5,474 nucleotides of DNA from Candidatus Gastranaerophilales bacterium (GTDB lineage: Bacteria > Cyanobacteriota > Vampirovibrionia > Gastranaerophilales > Gastranaerophilaceae), in assembly GCA_944325615.1 (NCBI GenBank), contig CALVAU010000168.1:1-5474 (forward strand), in the 5' to 3' direction. A program made the position numbers and the translations under genes. Under the pieces are notes generated by a model. It was not told the origin of the DNA. It did no database searches and saw only the letters and a list, made by a program, of their open reading frames with translations. Position 1 is the first letter of the stretch; each line of letters begins with the position of its first letter. Below are positions 1-5,474 of the stretch, piece by piece.

Positions 1-1467
1 GAATTTGTCGAACACAGAGTTGAAATTGTAACAAGAAGAACAATTTTCTTCCTTAAAAAAGCTAAAATCAGAGCACATATTTTGGCAGGCTTAATCATCG
101 CATTAGGTTCAATTGACGAAGTTATAGAACTAATCAAAAATTCAAAAACAACTGATGATGCAAGAAACGGTTTGATGAGCAGATTCGGACTTGATGCAGA
201 TCAAGCTAACGCAATCCTTGAAATGCAATTACGCAGATTAACAGGATTGGAACAAGACAAAGTTAAAGCTGAATATGATGAATTAGTTAAGAAAATTGCC
301 GAATATGAAGAAATTCTGGCAAGCAGTCAAAAAATTCTTGATATCATCAAAGGCGAACTCCTTGAAGATAAAGAAAAATACGGCGATGATAGAAAAACTC
401 AAATCCTTCCTGAACAAGGTGAAGTAACTATTGAAGATTTGACACCAAACACTCCAATGGCTGTATTTATTACTCACCAAGGATATTTAAAACGAATTTC
501 ATTAGACACATTTGAAAGACAAAACCGCGCTACAAGAGGAAAATCTGGTATCAAGACTAAAGAAGATGATGATATTCAACACTTCTTCACAGCAATGATG
601 CATGATAAAGTTCTATTCTTCTCTTCTAAAGGTACGGTATATAGCTTGAATGTATATGACTTCCCAGAAGGCGGACGTCAAGCAAAAGGCTTGCCGATTG
701 TAAACGTTCTTCCGATTGAACAAAATGAAACAATCACAGCAGTTGTACCGGTCAGCACATTCTCACACGATTTGAATTTGATTATGCTGACAAGAAAAGG
801 CTATATCAAACGTATAGAACTTGATAACTTCTCTAATATCAGAAGAAACGGTATTATCGCAATCGGATTAGAAGAAGGCGATGAATTATGCTGGGTAAAA
901 CTTGCAACAGCAAGAGATGAAATCATCATCGGTACATCTTGCGGTATGGCAATCAGATTCCCGATTGAAGATTTAAGACCTTTAGGCAGAAGCGCAAGAG
1001 GGGTTACATCTATGAAACTCAGAACCGGTGATACAATCGTCGGATGTGATATTGTTCCTCAAAACTATGATGCAGATCTTTTGGTTGTAACATCTGACGG
1101 TTTTGGAAAACGTACAAAATTGTCTGAATTCAGAAGCCAAAACAGAGGCGGACTAGGACTTATCGCAACTAAATTCAAATCAACTTCATCAAGACTTGTT
1201 GCTTTGACTATCGTAAAAGAATCTGATGATATTATGATGGTTACTGCAAACGGTGTTGTTACAAGACTGAATGCCGGTTCTATCTCTCGTCAGGGAAGAC
1301 CTGCAACAGGTGTAAGAGCTCAAAACTTAACTGAAAATGACACAGTTGTATCAGTTAACAAGATTTTAAATCCTGATGAAGATGATACAGCTATTTCAGG
1401 AGAAGTTGCAAAATCTGATCCTGAAATTAATGTAGAACAAACAAAATTAATTGATAGTGAAAATTAA
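1..1467 (+). CDS. gyrA: DNA gyrase subunit A, C-terminal part (5' truncated by window edge)
   Basis: GyrA forms the A2B2 gyrase that introduces negative supercoils; this piece holds the end of the breakage-reunion domain and the DNA-wrapping C-terminal domain. The frame is open from base 1, so the TTG at 82 is an internal leucine codon, not a start; 488 codons are present. The first residues (EFVEHRVEIVTRRTIF) and 'AHILAGLIIALGSIDEVIEL' match the GyrA/ParC family, followed by 'ILEMQLRRLTGLE' and the coiled-coil leading to the dimer gate (about residues 60-125). From about residue 140 the repeated blades of the beta-pinwheel follow, with QNRATRG at the GyrA-box position (bases 520-540), a second box-like QNRGGLG (1138-1158), and blade motifs such as 'RPLGRSARGV' and 'SRQGRPATGV'. 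The last 35 or so residues are acidic, as in some gyrases. The catalytic tyrosine lies upstream of the window. ParC is less likely because the pinwheel is full length and a GyrA-box-like motif is present. Confidence 0.96.
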   Translation, partial: EFVEHRVEIVTRRTIFFLKKAKIRAHILAGLIIALGSIDEVIELIKNSKTTDDARNGLMSRFGLDADQANAILEMQLRRLTGLEQDKVKAEYDELVKKIAEYEEILASSQKILDIIKGELLEDKEKYGDDRKTQILPEQGEVTIEDLTPNTPMAVFITHQGYLKRISLDTFERQNRATRGKSGIKTKEDDDIQHFFTAMMHDKVLFFSSKGTVYSLNVYDFPEGGRQAKGLPIVNVLPIEQNETITAVVPVSTFSHDLNLIMLTRKGYIKRIELDNFSNIRRNGIIAIGLEEGDELCWVKLATARDEIIIGTSCGMAIRFPIEDLRPLGRSARGVTSMKLRTGDTIVGCDIVPQNYDADLLVVTSDGFGKRTKLSEFRSQNRGGLGLIATKFKSTSSRLVALTIVKESDDIMMVTANGVVTRLNAGSISRQGRPATGVRAQNLTENDTVVSVNKILNPDEDDTAISGEVAKSDPEINVEQTKLIDSEN

Positions 1468-1485
1468 AAATTAAAAATAAATTTT

Positions 1486-1519
1486 ATCGGCGGTCTGATT
1501 ATCAGACCGCCGATTTTTT
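1486..1519 (+). terminator. Rho-independent terminator of gyrA, possibly bidirectional
   Basis: The arms 1486-1499 and 1501-1514 are perfect reverse complements (ATCGGCGGTCTGAT / ATCAGACCGCCGAT). In practice this is a 12-bp GC-rich stem closing a 5-nt loop (1498-1502), followed by six T (1514-1519). It starts 18 nt after the gyrA stop. It lies between two convergent genes, so it may also stop minus-strand transcripts from the lipoprotein gene. On that strand, however, the tract after the stem reads AAAATTTATTTTT, which is a weaker U-run. Confidence 0.93.
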
Positions 1520-1558
1520 ATAAAGATTTAACACTTTCAAACTCAAACATTAATATAC

Positions 1559-1963
1559 TTATTTCACCAAGAACTCACCCATTGTAAGAACTTTTTGCGG
1601 GTTATCTTTTGAAAAAATCTGCATTACATAATTGCCTGGTTCATTTATTACTATGTAATCATCATAATAATATATCTGCTCATTTTTCAGCCGAATATTT
1701 TTCCCATAATAAACTTTATACCCCAAGCGCCCCGCACTGCCTTTTTTTATAATCTGCAAATACGCATATCGTGAATGTATTTTTTCGGGCATTAAAACAA
1801 GATAATAAATTCTTGTCCCAACTCCAAAAACAGTTTCATAACCCATCACAGTATCTTCTGTTATCGGGTATTTGTTGAAAAGGATTCCAGGCTTTTCTGA
1901 GGTACAAGCCGAAGTCGAAAACATCAGAAATAACATTGTCAAAAAAACTAGAAATTTTTTCAT
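1559..1963 (-). CDS. Small putative lipoprotein, unknown function
   Basis: I do not recognise this 134-residue protein. Its N-terminus looks like a lipoprotein signal: KK at residues 2-3, a hydrophobic stretch (FLVFLTMLFLMF, 4-15) and the lipobox-like TSAC ending at Cys20. Threonine at -3 is not the preferred leucine, so acylation is probable rather than certain. The residue after the cysteine is Thr rather than Asp. The mature part is about 115 residues, rich in Tyr and in alternating hydrophobic residues (YYYDDYIVI; GNYVMQIF near the end), which suggests an all-beta domain (inference). Its ATG overlaps the TGA of the upstream TPR gene by 4 nt (ATGA at 1960-1963). No good Shine-Dalgarno lies at normal distance (the nearest AGGA is about 17-20 nt upstream), so translation is probably coupled to the TPR gene. 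Convergent with gyrA. Confidence 0.85.
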   Translation of the reverse strand: MKKFLVFLTMLFLMFSTSACTSEKPGILFNKYPITEDTVMGYETVFGVGTRIYYLVLMPEKIHSRYAYLQIIKKGSAGRLGYKVYYGKNIRLKNEQIYYYDDYIVINEPGNYVMQIFSKDNPQKVLTMGEFLVK

Positions 1964-4065
1964 TTTTGTAATGTATTAATCCTGTCTTCTACAACTTTTA
2001 CCATATTTGTATCCTTATTATATTTTAAGAAAAGCTGATAATTTTTAACTGCTTCTTCTTTATTATCCTCTCCCTCGTAAGCAATCGCAAGGGCATAGTA
2101 TGCATAAGGATATTCAGCATTTAGAGAAATAACTTTTTCAAAACATTCTTTGCTTTTTGCAATGTTATTATCGTTTGCATATACAAGTCCCAAATTAAAC
2201 CAGCCATCGGTATAATCAGGATTTACAAAAATAGCTTTTTTATAAAAATCAAGTGCTTTATTATTGTCATCTTCTAACTTATAAATATTGCCTATCTTCA
2301 ATAGCGTAACTTCATCGTTTGGATTGATTTTCAAAGCAGCTTTGTAATTTTTTAAAGCTTCATCAAACTCGTCTTTTTTGTAATTTTCATCACCTTTCAA
2401 AATCAAATCCTTGCTCTTATCTACGTTAGCAACATTTACAACATTTTCGTCTTCTGTATTTTCAAGACTAATTGAAGGTAATTTACCATCTTGACCGTTT
2501 TGAGTATTTACAGGAGTCACAACAGGTGCAACTTCACCTGAAGCAGTCGGAGTTTCAGCACTTACTGTCTCAGGTGCAGCTTTTGCAGTATTAATCTCTG
2601 CTATAAACTCTGCATATTCATCACTGTATAGAGTTTTTTCCGGTGCCATTGAGATTGCTTTTTCACAAAACTCTCCGGCTTTATCATTCAAACCGTTTGC
2701 ACGATATGATTTTGCAAGTCCGTAGTACGCAAAACTTTCTTTTGCACCTTTTGAAATTGCAAGCTCAAATTCTTCTTGAGCTTTTGTGTAATTTTTAGCA
2801 TTCAAATCAATTTCACCCTGTGCAATTAATGCATCTGTCAAATTGCCTTCTACTATAGGGTTTGCTTTTGTTGTCAGAATCTCTTTATATAATGCAATAG
2901 CATCTTCATATCGATTAAGCGCATGCAAAGCAATTGCTTTATTTACCTTGGTGTCATAATCGTCAGGTTTTGCTTGCAGAACTTCATCATAATATTTTAA
3001 AGCTGTTTGGTAATCTTTTTTCATATGATAACAGCTCGCAAGCTCTTTTTTAATACCTACATCACTGCCATCAAGAGCAATGGCTTTTTCATAATTTGCG
3101 ATTGTATTGTCATAATCATTTATGCGCTTATACACAAGCCCTAAATTTTTATATGCTCTCACATCTTTCGGGTAATTATTCACATAAATTTTGTACTGAG
3201 CAATCGCTTCTCCATTTTTGCCCATATCAGCCAAAAGATTTGCATAATCGAAACGAACTGAATGCAAATTTGGAGCTTGTTCAAAAACTATTTGATATTG
3301 CTGCATTGCTTGCTCATTTTTTTCCAATTCTTGGTAAGAAAGCGCAAGACTAATATGAGAAGTAAGGCTATCAGGATCTTTTTCTATGGCTTTTTCCAAA
3401 AACTCAACTGCTTTTGTATAATCCTTTGTCTGGAAAAGAGCAAGCCCGTAATTTGCATAATCTTTGAAGTTTTCTGAATCTGCATCATACAATTTTGCGT
3501 ACTGCTCAACAGCTTTTTCAGGGGTTTTTGATGCAAGATAAGCATTTGCAAGGCTTTCTCTTGCTTCTTTGTGGTTTGTGTATGTATCTAAAAATTTTGT
3601 ATAATTTTCAATAGCTGCAGGGTAATCGTTCATTTGATATTGAACATTAGCTATATTCAAGTAATTATACTTATACTGCGGAAAAATTTTAAGAGCTTGA
3701 TTATAAGCTTCAAGAGCCTGAATATATTTTGCTTGAGTTTCGTATATATTTCCAATGCTGATATACACAAAAGCATCATCAGGACGAAGTTTCACTACTG
3801 TATTGTAAGCTTCTATAGCTTTATCATACTGATCGGTATCAGAATAAAGACCTGCAAGTTTTGTATATAAAAGCGCATCTTCTCCCGCAATATTAATAGC
3901 TTCCAAAACTTTTGCTATCGCTTCTTTATAATTGTGCTGATATTCTAAAGTACAAGCCTGCTGATACAAAACATTAGCTTCCGGAGACATATAAGAATAT
4001 GCCGGAATATTCACCGTCAACATTAGTGATAAAATTGCCGAAACTGTTAATAACTGCTTTTTAAT
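1960..4065 (-). CDS. Exported protein with 17 TPR repeats, probable AUU start
   Basis: A large tetratricopeptide-repeat protein, probably a protein-binding scaffold outside the cytoplasm; partner and pathway unknown. I place the start at ATT (4063-4065) rather than the first ATG (4021-4023). AGGAG lies 7 nt before the ATT, and the added codons (KKQLLTVSAILSL) complete a signal peptide running to about 'NIPAYS'. The ATG has no ribosome site and would leave only half a signal. No ATG, GTG or TTG occurs in frame between the upstream stop and that ATG. The product is then 701 residues. In ATT numbering, 11 repeats of exactly 34 residues fill 30-403, one of 40 fills 404-443, and a thirteenth 444-477. 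A Pro/Ala/Thr/Glu-rich linker (about 478-549) follows, then four more repeats (550-686) and a 15-residue tail. Repeats show the usual W/Y-LG-Y...A...Y..AL...P pattern, e.g. 'GNIYETQAKYIQALEAYNQA'. The stop overlaps the lipoprotein start. Confidence 0.92.
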   Translation of the reverse strand: MKKQLLTVSAILSLMLTVNIPAYSYMSPEANVLYQQACTLEYQHNYKEAIAKVLEAINIAGEDALLYTKLAGLYSDTDQYDKAIEAYNTVVKLRPDDAFVYISIGNIYETQAKYIQALEAYNQALKIFPQYKYNYLNIANVQYQMNDYPAAIENYTKFLDTYTNHKEARESLANAYLASKTPEKAVEQYAKLYDADSENFKDYANYGLALFQTKDYTKAVEFLEKAIEKDPDSLTSHISLALSYQELEKNEQAMQQYQIVFEQAPNLHSVRFDYANLLADMGKNGEAIAQYKIYVNNYPKDVRAYKNLGLVYKRINDYDNTIANYEKAIALDGSDVGIKKELASCYHMKKDYQTALKYYDEVLQAKPDDYDTKVNKAIALHALNRYEDAIALYKEILTTKANPIVEGNLTDALIAQGEIDLNAKNYTKAQEEFELAISKGAKESFAYYGLAKSYRANGLNDKAGEFCEKAISMAPEKTLYSDEYAEFIAEINTAKAAPETVSAETPTASGEVAPVVTPVNTQNGQDGKLPSISLENTEDENVVNVANVDKSKDLILKGDENYKKDEFDEALKNYKAALKINPNDEVTLLKIGNIYKLEDDNNKALDFYKKAIFVNPDYTDGWFNLGLVYANDNNIAKSKECFEKVISLNAEYPYAYYALAIAYEGEDNKEEAVKNYQLFLKYNKDTNMVKVVEDRINTLQK

Positions 4066-4072
4066 TGTTCTG

Positions 4073-4077
4073 CTCCT
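4073..4077 (-). promoter_or_regulatory. Shine-Dalgarno that selects the ATT start of the TPR gene
   Basis: The minus strand reads AGGAG, then CAGAACA (7 nt), then ATT AAA AAG. Motif and spacing are ideal for initiation at the ATT. No ATG, GTG or TTG in any frame lies at a usable distance downstream of it, so the site only makes sense with the ATT. Confidence 0.75.
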
Positions 4078-4101
4078 AATCTTATAATAACCTGAACCCT
4101 T

Positions 4102-4127
4102 ATCCGCAATATTATATTTAGCGGGAT
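4102..4127 (-). repeat. Imperfect hairpin in the TPR-gene leader
   Basis: The minus strand reads ATCCCGC, then TAAATATAATATT, then GCGGAT. ATC and CGC pair with GAT and GCG around one bulged C. The inner AATA/TATT can pair as well, with an unpaired TA on the left side. It lies about 36 nt before the ATT start, in the untranslated leader, and has no T-run, so it is not a terminator. Whether it folds is not known. Confidence 0.35.
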
Positions 4128-4131
4128 CTAC

Positions 4132-4157
4132 TTGTGGAATTACATTTTAATTCACAA
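4132..4157 (-). repeat. Inverted repeat next to the predicted transcription start of the TPR gene
   Basis: The minus strand reads TTGTGAATT, then AAAATGT, then AATTCCACAA: nine base pairs with one bulged C and a 7-nt loop. It begins 4 nt after the predicted -10 box, so it covers the expected start point. It could be an operator or a 5' stabilising hairpin. It lies 19 nt after the methyltransferase stop but no T-run follows, so a terminator for that gene is unlikely. Confidence 0.4.
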
Positions 4158-4161
4158 CAGT

Positions 4162-4190
4162 ATTTTAGCATAAAAATTAAACTTGTGCAA
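4162..4190 (-). promoter_or_regulatory. Predicted promoter of the TPR-lipoprotein pair
   Basis: On the minus strand there is TTGCAC (4185-4190), a 17-nt spacer, then TAAAAT (4162-4167) preceded directly by TGC (4168-4170), an extended -10. The -35 matches the consensus at only three positions; the extended -10 and exact 17-nt spacing are the support. It overlaps the last codons of the methyltransferase gene and predicts transcription starting near 4155, giving a leader of about 90 nt. Confidence 0.5.
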
Positions 4191-5097
4191 AGCTGTTTGA
4201 ATAAATTTTCTGACTCAGCAAAACCTCACAGGCTTTAATTATTTTGACCTGTTCTTCATCAGATTTGTCATATTTTATATCTTCAATTTCACCAAAATTT
4301 TCTATCATATTACTTAGCTGTACATACAACTCATCTACTGAATATGTAGGATTGGAATTTTCGAGCATTTTAAAAATTCTATATAACTCAATATCTTTCC
4401 CATCCATAATCACAGCATCTAGCCCTGCACCATAAGCAAGTACTCCATATACGCGATTAATTAAAGCTCTATACTCATTTGGCACCCCATTTGAAATATT
4501 TGATAATCCTATCACAGATTTTACAGGCGGATCAAAACTTTCTTTAAGCATTTTCAAAGTATTTAAACTTTCTAAAGCCTGACTTTGGTCTGCAACTATC
4601 GGCAATATCAAAGGATCAAAAAACATCCTTTCTGCTTCCAATCCTTTTTCAAGACATCTTTCATACATTTGAAAAGCAATCTCTAACCTGCCATCAGAGG
4701 TTTTTGGAATTCCGGTCTCTTTTGACATCGTCAAAAGTACAAGATTACAATCATATTCAAGCGCCAAATCTATCATTTTATCAAGTTTTGGCAAGTCATT
4801 TGAAGCACTGTTCAGGAAAATATCAGCTTTTTGATGAATATAGGATAAAGCATCACGCATCTCATCAAAATTTGTTGTATCCAAAGAAATTTTCAATTTT
4901 GAATTTTCTTCGACGATAGGACAAAGCCAAGAAAAAATTCCGCTCAAATCACCTTTCGCTGGACCGATATTCAAATCCAAATAATCCATTTGAGATTGAA
5001 TCTTTATCAAATTTTTAATAAAACCTTCATCACGATTGACCAAAGCATCGCGAACAGATTTTGAAATTACATGTATGTTTTCACCAATTAAAATCAT
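4177..5097 (-). CDS. Methyltetrahydrofolate:corrinoid methyltransferase (AcsE/MeTr-like, pterin-binding TIM barrel)
   Basis: A 306-residue cytoplasmic enzyme of the DHPS-like pterin-binding family, predicted to move a methyl group between methyltetrahydrofolate and a cobalamin-bearing protein. It follows the pattern I recall for Moorella AcsE: MILIGENIHV at the start, LDLNIGPA (40-47), SLDTTN (71-76), FLNSAS (94-99), TGIPKTSDGRL (128-138), FFDPLILP (159-166), GLSNISNG (197-204), INRVYG and GLDAVIMD (225-232), ending LLSQKIYSNSF. Asp73, Asn96, Asp161 and Asn200 fall where AcsE has Asp75, Asn96, Asp160 and Asn199, so it looks active. It is not dihydropteroate synthase, nor full MetH, since homocysteine- and cobalamin-binding domains are absent. 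About 40 acidic residues (near 243-285) are extra relative to the 262-residue Moorella enzyme. The start fits the family although the ribosome site is poor (CAGAGC directly before ATG); a stop lies in frame just upstream. No corrinoid protein or acetyl-CoA synthase gene is next to it, so I assign no symbol. Confidence 0.9.
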   Translation of the reverse strand: MILIGENIHVISKSVRDALVNRDEGFIKNLIKIQSQMDYLDLNIGPAKGDLSGIFSWLCPIVEENSKLKISLDTTNFDEMRDALSYIHQKADIFLNSASNDLPKLDKMIDLALEYDCNLVLLTMSKETGIPKTSDGRLEIAFQMYERCLEKGLEAERMFFDPLILPIVADQSQALESLNTLKMLKESFDPPVKSVIGLSNISNGVPNEYRALINRVYGVLAYGAGLDAVIMDGKDIELYRIFKMLENSNPTYSVDELYVQLSNMIENFGEIEDIKYDKSDEEQVKIIKACEVLLSQKIYSNSFAQV

Positions 5098-5135
5098 GCT
5101 CTGATTTTATCATGAAAAATCTTCAAAAAACTTTT

Positions 5136-5141
5136 ATTATA
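5136..5141 (-). promoter_or_regulatory. Possible -10 box of the methyltransferase gene
   Basis: The minus strand has a perfect TATAAT about 38 nt before the ATG, predicting a start near 5129 and a leader of about 30 nt. The -35 position at 17-nt spacing reads TTTCTA, a poor match. The region is so AT-rich that a chance TATAAT is easy, so this is tentative. Confidence 0.35.
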
Positions 5142-5194
5142 ATATAACAAATTAACATTAGAAAAATTAAAGATATTACTTAATCTCATAACTA

Positions 5195-5219
5195 AATTCT
5201 TAAGAAGTAATTCTTAAGA
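5195..5219. repeat. Twin AATTCTTAAGA repeat forming a 9+9 bp dyad, candidate operator
   Basis: AATTCTTAAGA occurs twice (5195-5205 and 5209-5219), 14 bp apart start to start. Each copy holds the perfect palindrome TCTTAAGA. Together they form a larger inverted repeat, TCTTAAGAA - GTAA - TTCTTAAGA (5198-5219). It lies in the divergent intergenic region, just upstream of the predicted plus-strand promoter. That placement suits a binding site for a dimeric or paired regulator. No T-run follows, so it is not a terminator. Confidence 0.6.
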
Positions 5220-5245
5220 GTGTAGTAAAAGTTATTTATATAGGT

Positions 5246-5251
5246 TATAAT
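5246..5251 (+). promoter_or_regulatory. Probable -10 box of the 53-codon gene
   Basis: Perfect TATAAT, with the start predicted near 5258 and a leader of about 45 nt. The -35 position at 17-nt spacing (5223-5228, TAGTAA) is poor. If this promoter is used, it may depend on an activator, and the dyad at 5198-5219 would sit directly upstream of the -35 region. Confidence 0.4.
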
Positions 5252-5287
5252 AATACAATAAATTTAGGGGTATATATAGATATTAGC

Positions 5288-5294
5288 AAAGGAG
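5288..5294 (+). promoter_or_regulatory. Shine-Dalgarno of the 53-codon gene
   Basis: AAAGGAG ends 9 nt before the ATG at 5304, and a second purine-rich GAAGG (5294-5298) follows it. It is the strongest ribosome-binding site beside that of the TPR gene and is the main support for calling this short ORF a gene. Confidence 0.75.
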
Positions 5295-5303
5295 AAGGAT
5301 CGA

Positions 5304-5465
5304 ATGAAAACTGCAGAAAAATTAGGAGTGAAAACCAAGAAAGTAAGATCCAAATTTAATGATGAGTTCGAAATGTATCTAAAAAACCAATGCTTAAAAA
5401 CAACTTTCAATGGTCTTGAGTTGGAAACATTTTCTTGGTACAAAAAAGTTTTAGGTCTTGTATAG
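5304..5465 (+). CDS. Small basic protein of 53 residues, unknown function
   Basis: I do not recognise this protein. It runs from ATG at 5304 to TAG at 5463-5465. The N-terminal third is strongly basic (MKTAEKLGVKTKKVRSKF); the rest contains acidic and aromatic residues (NDEFEMYLKNQ, then LELETFSWYKKVLGLV). There is no signal peptide, membrane segment or Cys/His metal motif; a single Cys lies at residue 30. A purine-rich ribosome site at ideal distance and a TATAAT upstream indicate real expression. It is divergent from the methyltransferase gene and shares with it the intergenic region holding the TCTTAAGA dyad. A small DNA- or RNA-binding or regulatory protein is conceivable from the basic N-terminus, but that is only a guess. 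Confidence 0.7.
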   Translation: MKTAEKLGVKTKKVRSKFNDEFEMYLKNQCLKTTFNGLELETFSWYKKVLGLV

Positions 5466-5474
5466 TGTTTATTA

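Noticed and set aside
82..84. TTG as the start of the gyrA reading frame
   Set aside because: The frame is open and matches GyrA from base 1 (EFVEHR...), so the gene simply continues beyond the left edge.
283..480. Minus-strand 65-codon ORF inside gyrA
   Set aside because: It lies wholly within a well-supported conserved gene; its Phe/Ile-rich translation is what the antisense of Glu/Lys-rich coding gives.
3096..3870. Plus-strand ORFs opposite the TPR gene
   Set aside because: They are antisense shadows of repeated TPR codons; no ribosome sites and no recognisable domains.
1960..4023. Repeated GCTTTTT-like stretches on the plus strand as DNA repeats
   Set aside because: They are the reverse complement of recurring Lys/Ala codons in TPR helices, a protein-level repeat without longer nucleotide identity.
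4066..4149. N-terminal extension of the TPR protein through the open frame upstream of the ATT
   Set aside because: No standard start codon exists there, the stretch contains the Shine-Dalgarno and predicted leader hairpins, and a signal peptide beginning at the ATT is already complete.
4244..4919. Plus-strand ORFs opposite the methyltransferase gene
   Set aside because: Antisense to conserved active-site coding sequence, low-complexity translations, no supporting signals.
5083..5115. Short out-of-frame ORF (MIKSEHDFNW) overlapping the methyltransferase start as an upstream regulatory peptide
   Set aside because: Ten codons with no convincing ribosome site; expected by chance in this sequence.

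Overview
The window is AT-rich (roughly one third G+C by eye). It carries the 3' part of a DNA gyrase A gene on the plus strand. Facing it are three genes on the minus strand, and a divergent small gene lies at the far end. The GyrA C-terminal domain resembles, from memory, the cyanobacterial form, with a QNRATRG-type GyrA box and a conserved FNLxF-like blade around 'FSNIRRNG'. With the low G+C and no photosynthesis genes, this suggests a non-photosynthetic relative of Cyanobacteria (Vampirovibrionia/Gastranaerophilales-like gut lineage). That placement is an inference from one partial marker; a search with the gyrA translation would settle it.

Layout: 1-1467 (+) is gyrA, open at the left edge and ending at a strong intrinsic terminator (1486-1519). 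From 4065 down to 1559 (-) are two overlapping genes: an exported protein with 17 tetratricopeptide repeats, then a small putative lipoprotein whose ATG overlaps the TPR stop codon (ATGA). From 5097 down to 4177 (-) is a methyltetrahydrofolate:corrinoid methyltransferase of the AcsE/MeTr type (pterin-binding TIM barrel). From 5098 to 5303 is a divergent intergenic region with promoter-like sequence for both directions and a conspicuous 9+9 bp dyad. From 5304 to 5465 (+) is a 53-codon gene with a good Shine-Dalgarno sequence and no recognised function.

The main correction to a simple ORF reading is the TPR gene start. The first ATG (4021-4023) would cut a signal peptide in half and has no ribosome-binding site. 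Fourteen codons upstream, an AGGAG sits 7 nt before an ATT codon that begins a complete signal peptide, so the gene appears to start at the rare codon AUU. It has a plausible own promoter (TTGCAC, 17 nt, TGC-TAAAAT) inside the end of the methyltransferase gene, and a structured leader of about 90 nt.

How the genes relate: the TPR protein and the lipoprotein are probably made together by translational coupling and both leave the cytoplasm, so they may form an envelope-associated scaffold and its anchored partner. The methyltransferase is cytoplasmic one-carbon metabolism; its corrinoid partner is not in the window. I saw no tRNA, rRNA, CRISPR array, insertion sequence or prophage feature.
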